Below are positions 61,622 through 64,000 of a DNA stretch of 64,000 bases, piece after piece. Position 1 is the first letter of the stretch. Every line of letters starts with the position of its first letter. The notes under the pieces were generated by a model. It searched no databases. It saw nothing but the letters and a program-made list of their open reading frames with translations, and was not told the origin of the DNA. This stretch comes from JAAYUH01 sp964640995 (GTDB lineage: Bacteria > Caldisericota > Caldisericia > B22-G15), in assembly GCA_964640995.1 (NCBI GenBank), contig CAZXJJ010000001.1, positions 62,001-126,000 of the forward strand, written 5' to 3'. The position numbers and the translations under genes were made by a program.

Positions 61622-61954
61622 ATGGATATAAATTCTATAATCAAAAACCTTAATTTGAAGATTTTCTCATCTGGTAAAGAAAAAGTTGTTGAAAATGGAT
61701 TTACTTCAGATTTATTATCAGTTGTACTTGCGAAAGCACCAAAAAAATCACTTTGGATAACAGTCCAAAAACATCTGAATGTTGTTGCAGTTGCAACGAT
61801 TAAAGAAATAACAGGAATAATAATTTGTAATAATTTAATTCCTGATGAAGAGGTAATTAAAAAATCAAAAGAAGAAGGTATATGGCTATTAGGAACCGAA
61901 TTAGATGCTTTTACTATTTCTGGTGAATTATATAAACTTTTAAAAAATGGATAA
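61622..61954 (+). CDS. DRTGG-domain protein 2
   Basis: About 110 residues from the ATG at 61622, chosen because the ATG at 61610 lies inside the -10 box. MDINSIIKNLNLKIF, GFTSDLLSVVLAKAP, VVAVATIKEITGIIICNNLIPDEEVIKKSKEEGIWLLGT fit the DRTGG family and a diverged copy of the protein at 58678. It begins the second transcript of the hydrogenase set and overlaps the PHP gene by eight bases. Confidence 0.85.
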   Translation: MDINSIIKNLNLKIFSSGKEKVVENGFTSDLLSVVLAKAPKKSLWITVQKHLNVVAVATIKEITGIIICNNLIPDEEVIKKSKEEGIWLLGTELDAFTISGELYKLLKNG

Positions 61955-62696
61955 ATTTAAAGCAGATTTACATATTCATTCAACCCTTTCAACATGTGGA
62001 AGTTTAGAGATGTCTCCTAAAAAAATATTTGAAAAAGCAAAAGAATTGAATTTAAATATAATTTCAATTACAGACCATAACTCTATATCAAATTCACTTC
62101 CTGCATATAATCTTTCAAAAAAATATGAAATAGATTATCTATTCGGAATGGAGGTACAAACTGCCGAAGAGATACATGTTTTAGTTTATTTTGATAATTT
62201 TAATAATTTATATGATTTATGGAAAATAGTATACGAGAAATTACCAGATATAAAAAATAATCCCGATATTTTTGGAGATCAAGTTATTGTTGATGAGGAT
62301 GAAAACATTATCGGATATGAAGATAAGTTATTATTAAATTCTTCTCAAATCTCCTTGGGTGAACTTTTTAATCTTGTAAAAGAAAGAGATGGAATTTTTA
62401 TACCTGCACATATTGATAGAGAAACATTTAGTATTGTTTCACAGATTGGCTTTATTCCTGAAAATATTGATGTAAAATATTTAGAAATTTCATATATAAA
62501 AGATAAAGAAGAATTTTTATCTGATTTTCCATATTATAATAAGTTTGAATTTGTTTCATTTTCAGATGCTCATTTTTTAGAAGATATTGGTAGAAGTATA
62601 ACTATTTTTACATGTGTATCTAAAAATGAAACAATACTTAAAACAATTTTCAATAAAGAAAATAAAATATCAATCTTAAGGAGGTTTAAATGTTAA
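61947..62696 (+). CDS. PHP-domain phosphoesterase
   Basis: A 249-residue PHP-fold metal enzyme: ADLHIHSTLSTCGS, SITDHNSISN, FGMEVQTAEEIHVLVYF, IPAHIDRETFS and SFSDAHFLEDIG supply metal ligands. A PHP gene at this place is usual in clostridial and Thermotoga-type hydrogenase gene sets. It hydrolyses a phosphoester, perhaps a signalling nucleotide. The stop overlaps the ATG of the next gene. Confidence 0.9.
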   Translation: MDKFKADLHIHSTLSTCGSLEMSPKKIFEKAKELNLNIISITDHNSISNSLPAYNLSKKYEIDYLFGMEVQTAEEIHVLVYFDNFNNLYDLWKIVYEKLPDIKNNPDIFGDQVIVDEDENIIGYEDKLLLNSSQISLGELFNLVKERDGIFIPAHIDRETFSIVSQIGFIPENIDVKYLEISYIKDKEEFLSDFPYYNKFEFVSFSDAHFLEDIGRSITIFTCVSKNETILKTIFNKENKISILRRFKC

Positions 62697-63208
62697 AAAC
62701 TCTTCACATTCCAGATAATAAGGAGTATAGAGAATTAAAAGAGTACATTAATTCTCTAAAAGGGAAAAAAGGCGCAATTCTTTTTGTACTTTATAAAGCA
62801 CAAGAACTCTTTGGTTACTTACCTTATGAAGTTCAAGCATTCATTTCAAAGGAAATGAAAATTCCTCTCTCTCAAATTTATGGTGTCATAACCTTTTATC
62901 ATTTTTTTAGAACTCAACCTATTGGTAAGCACTTAATAAATATATGCCTTGGAACTGCTTGTTATGTAAAAGGATCAGAAGATGTTTTAAAAGCGCTTTC
63001 TAAAGAATTAAATATTAAAACAGGAGAAACAACCAGTGATGGATTATTCACTCTAACAACATCAAGATGTTTTGGTGCATGTGGGTTAGCTCCTGTTATG
63101 TCAATTGGTACAAATATTTATGGTAGATTAAATGCACAAAAAGCTATAAATGTAATAAGAGAAATAAGAGCGAAAGAATTAGAGAAAAATAAAATAGAAA
63201 ATGGATGA
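62690..63208 (+). CDS. hndA: [FeFe]-hydrogenase NuoE-like subunit (HydC/HndA)
   Basis: A 172-residue thioredoxin-fold [2Fe-2S] protein. The helical N-terminus (KGAILFVLYKAQELFGYLPYEVQAFI, IYGVITFYHFFRTQP) leads to the four cluster cysteines in CLGTACYVKG and TSRCFGACGLAPVM. It is the small electron-transfer subunit of NAD(P)-linked or bifurcating hydrogenase. AAGGAGG site. The catalytic and flavin subunits should lie just beyond the window. Confidence 0.93.
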   Translation: MLKTLHIPDNKEYRELKEYINSLKGKKGAILFVLYKAQELFGYLPYEVQAFISKEMKIPLSQIYGVITFYHFFRTQPIGKHLINICLGTACYVKGSEDVLKALSKELNIKTGETTSDGLFTLTTSRCFGACGLAPVMSIGTNIYGRLNAQKAINVIREIRAKELEKNKIENG

Positions 63209-63725
63209 ACTTTCATTGCATATTTTAGATATTGTTCATAATTCTGTATCCGCAGGAGCAAAAAATATTGAAATAAAAATTGTTGACGATGATAAAGAAG
63301 ATATAATATCATTTGAAATAATAGATGATGGAAGAGGAATGGATGAAGAGACATTAAAAAAAGTAGTAGATCCATTTTTTACTACAAGAAATAAAAAAGT
63401 TGGTTTAGGAATTCCATTATTAAAACAACTTGCTGAGTCTACTGGTGGATTTTTTGAAATTAAAAGTAAAAAGGGCGAAGGCACAAAAGTTAAGTTGTCA
63501 TTGACAAAATCTAATCCAGATGTTCCACCTTTAGGAAATTTAAAAGATACTATTTTAAGTTTATTGTTTATAGAAGATTCAAATGTAAAAATTACATATA
63601 TTAAAAACAATATTGAAAAGAACATTGAATCAAATAAAATAAAAGAAATAATAGGCGAAGCACCAATGTCTCATCCTGAGATTATAAAATTTTTAAAAAA
63701 TTATATTAATTCTGAATTTAATTAA
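63201..63725 (+). CDS. Histidine-kinase-like ATPase
   Basis: A 174-residue protein with a GHKL ATPase domain (LHILDIVHNSVSAGAKNIEI, IIDDGRGMDEETLKKVVDPFFTTRNKKVGLGIPLLKQLAESTGG) but no phospho-accepting His domain or membrane part, plus a 60-residue C-terminal tail. The same kind of gene sits between NuoE- and NuoF-like genes in other hydrogenase gene sets (TM1422-like). Probably regulatory. It overlaps hndA by eight bases. Confidence 0.87.
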   Translation: MDELSLHILDIVHNSVSAGAKNIEIKIVDDDKEDIISFEIIDDGRGMDEETLKKVVDPFFTTRNKKVGLGIPLLKQLAESTGGFFEIKSKKGEGTKVKLSLTKSNPDVPPLGNLKDTILSLLFIEDSNVKITYIKNNIEKNIESNKIKEIIGEAPMSHPEIIKFLKNYINSEFN

Positions 63726-63737
63726 AGGAGGTTTAAA

Positions 63738-64000
63738 TTGAAACTTGAGGATTTAAGAAAAATAAGAGAGAAAGCTTTTAATGAAATGAGATTAAGAGAA
63801 GAAAAAGCGAGAATTAAAATTATCGTTGAAATGGGAACAACCGGCATTTCTTCAGGCGCAAGAGAGGTTTTAAAGACATTTCTTGAGGAAATAGAAAAAA
63901 GAAATTTGAAAGATGTTATTGTAACACAAACTGGTGAGAAAGGCTTGATAACACATCAACCAATAGTTATTGTTGAAGAATCAGGAAAACCACGAGTTAT
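63738..64000 (+). CDS. hndB: HndB-like [2Fe-2S] ferredoxin subunit, 5' part
   Basis: Starts at TTG 63738 behind a strong AAAGGAGG site and runs off the window end after 87 codons. KLEDLRKIREKAFNEMRLREE, IKIIVEMGTTGISSGAREVLKTFLEEIEKRNL and VIVTQTGEKGLITHQPIVIV match HndB, the small subunit found between HndA and HndC in hydrogenase operons. In the family the first cluster residues lie in 'MGTCGIAAGA'; here the Cys is Thr (MGTTGISSGA), so that ligand is missing or shared. Confidence 0.85.
   Translation, partial: MKLEDLRKIREKAFNEMRLREEKARIKIIVEMGTTGISSGAREVLKTFLEEIEKRNLKDVIVTQTGEKGLITHQPIVIVEESGKPRV

Noticed and set aside
1..64000. CRISPR arrays, insertion sequences, phage genes or integrase sites
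   Set aside because: No regular repeat-spacer pattern, transposase, terminal inverted repeat or integrase was seen in the window.

Overview
The window is AT-rich (roughly 30% GC by eye), densely coded bacterial DNA with mostly short intergenic gaps, about 54 intact or window-cut protein genes, two tRNA-Leu genes and six decayed genes. The gene content suggests a strictly anaerobic, peptide- and amino-acid-fermenting bacterium of a deep-branching, possibly thermophilic lineage (Thermotogota, Caldisericota or a candidate phylum of that kind). The evidence is the ornithine aminomutase pathway, a Na+-pumping decarboxylase, a bifurcating [FeFe]-hydrogenase locus, a type 2 IleRS and an archaeal-type DNA ligase. 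The exact phylum cannot be fixed without a search.

Layout. 1-7239: catabolic cluster with cyclase-family hydrolases (one a tandem fusion), an AllG/DUF1116 protein and a three-subunit molybdenum hydroxylase. 7287-9312: a decayed three-gene operon (thioredoxin-like, DUF5714, lipoate ligase). 9339-13025: GNAT-like protein, aminotransferase, B12/radical-SAM protein. 13022-21288 (minus): cdaA-cdaR-ligA-C25 protease-roadblock-hutU. 21346-28292: HAD phosphatase, then a minus-strand unit with two tRNA-Leu genes, HD-GYP, beta-CASP nuclease, AlaX and a phosphoesterase, then ATP-dependent DNA ligase. 28309-29035: decayed HEPN/MNT pair. 29085-33743: acpS and the ornithine degradation genes oraE-oraS-ortB-ortA. 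33751-38368: MacB-type exporter, CARDB-repeat protein, DUF4349 protein. 38393-47290: hutP, an attenuator-like leader, then a family III CoA-transferase, madL, madM, gatCA, a Na+-pumping (methyl)malonyl-CoA decarboxylase and bioY. 47342-52135 (minus): BMP-type nucleoside ABC importer. 52223-58571 (minus): decayed methyltransferase, 2-hydroxyacid dehydrogenase, methylmalonyl-CoA mutase, ileS. 58678-64000: front part of a [FeFe]-hydrogenase cluster with its usual regulatory genes, interrupted by a decayed formate/nitrite channel.

How the genes work together. The strongest proposal is a malonate-using energy module: MadLM imports malonate with Na+, the CoA-transferase activates it as malonyl-CoA, and the biotin-dependent membrane decarboxylase expels Na+, with BioY supplying biotin. 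The module appears to be controlled by a leader with mutually exclusive hairpins located directly behind a hutP gene. Ornithine breakdown, methylmalonyl-CoA mutase and the NAD-linked hydrogenase fit the same fermentative life.

Two genome-wide habits show. Several genes have a -10 box 6-10 bases before the start codon and no Shine-Dalgarno site, so their mRNAs are probably leaderless. The decayed genes share a pattern of one-base run-length indels and nonsense codons that seem to come from sense codons by a first-base change to T.
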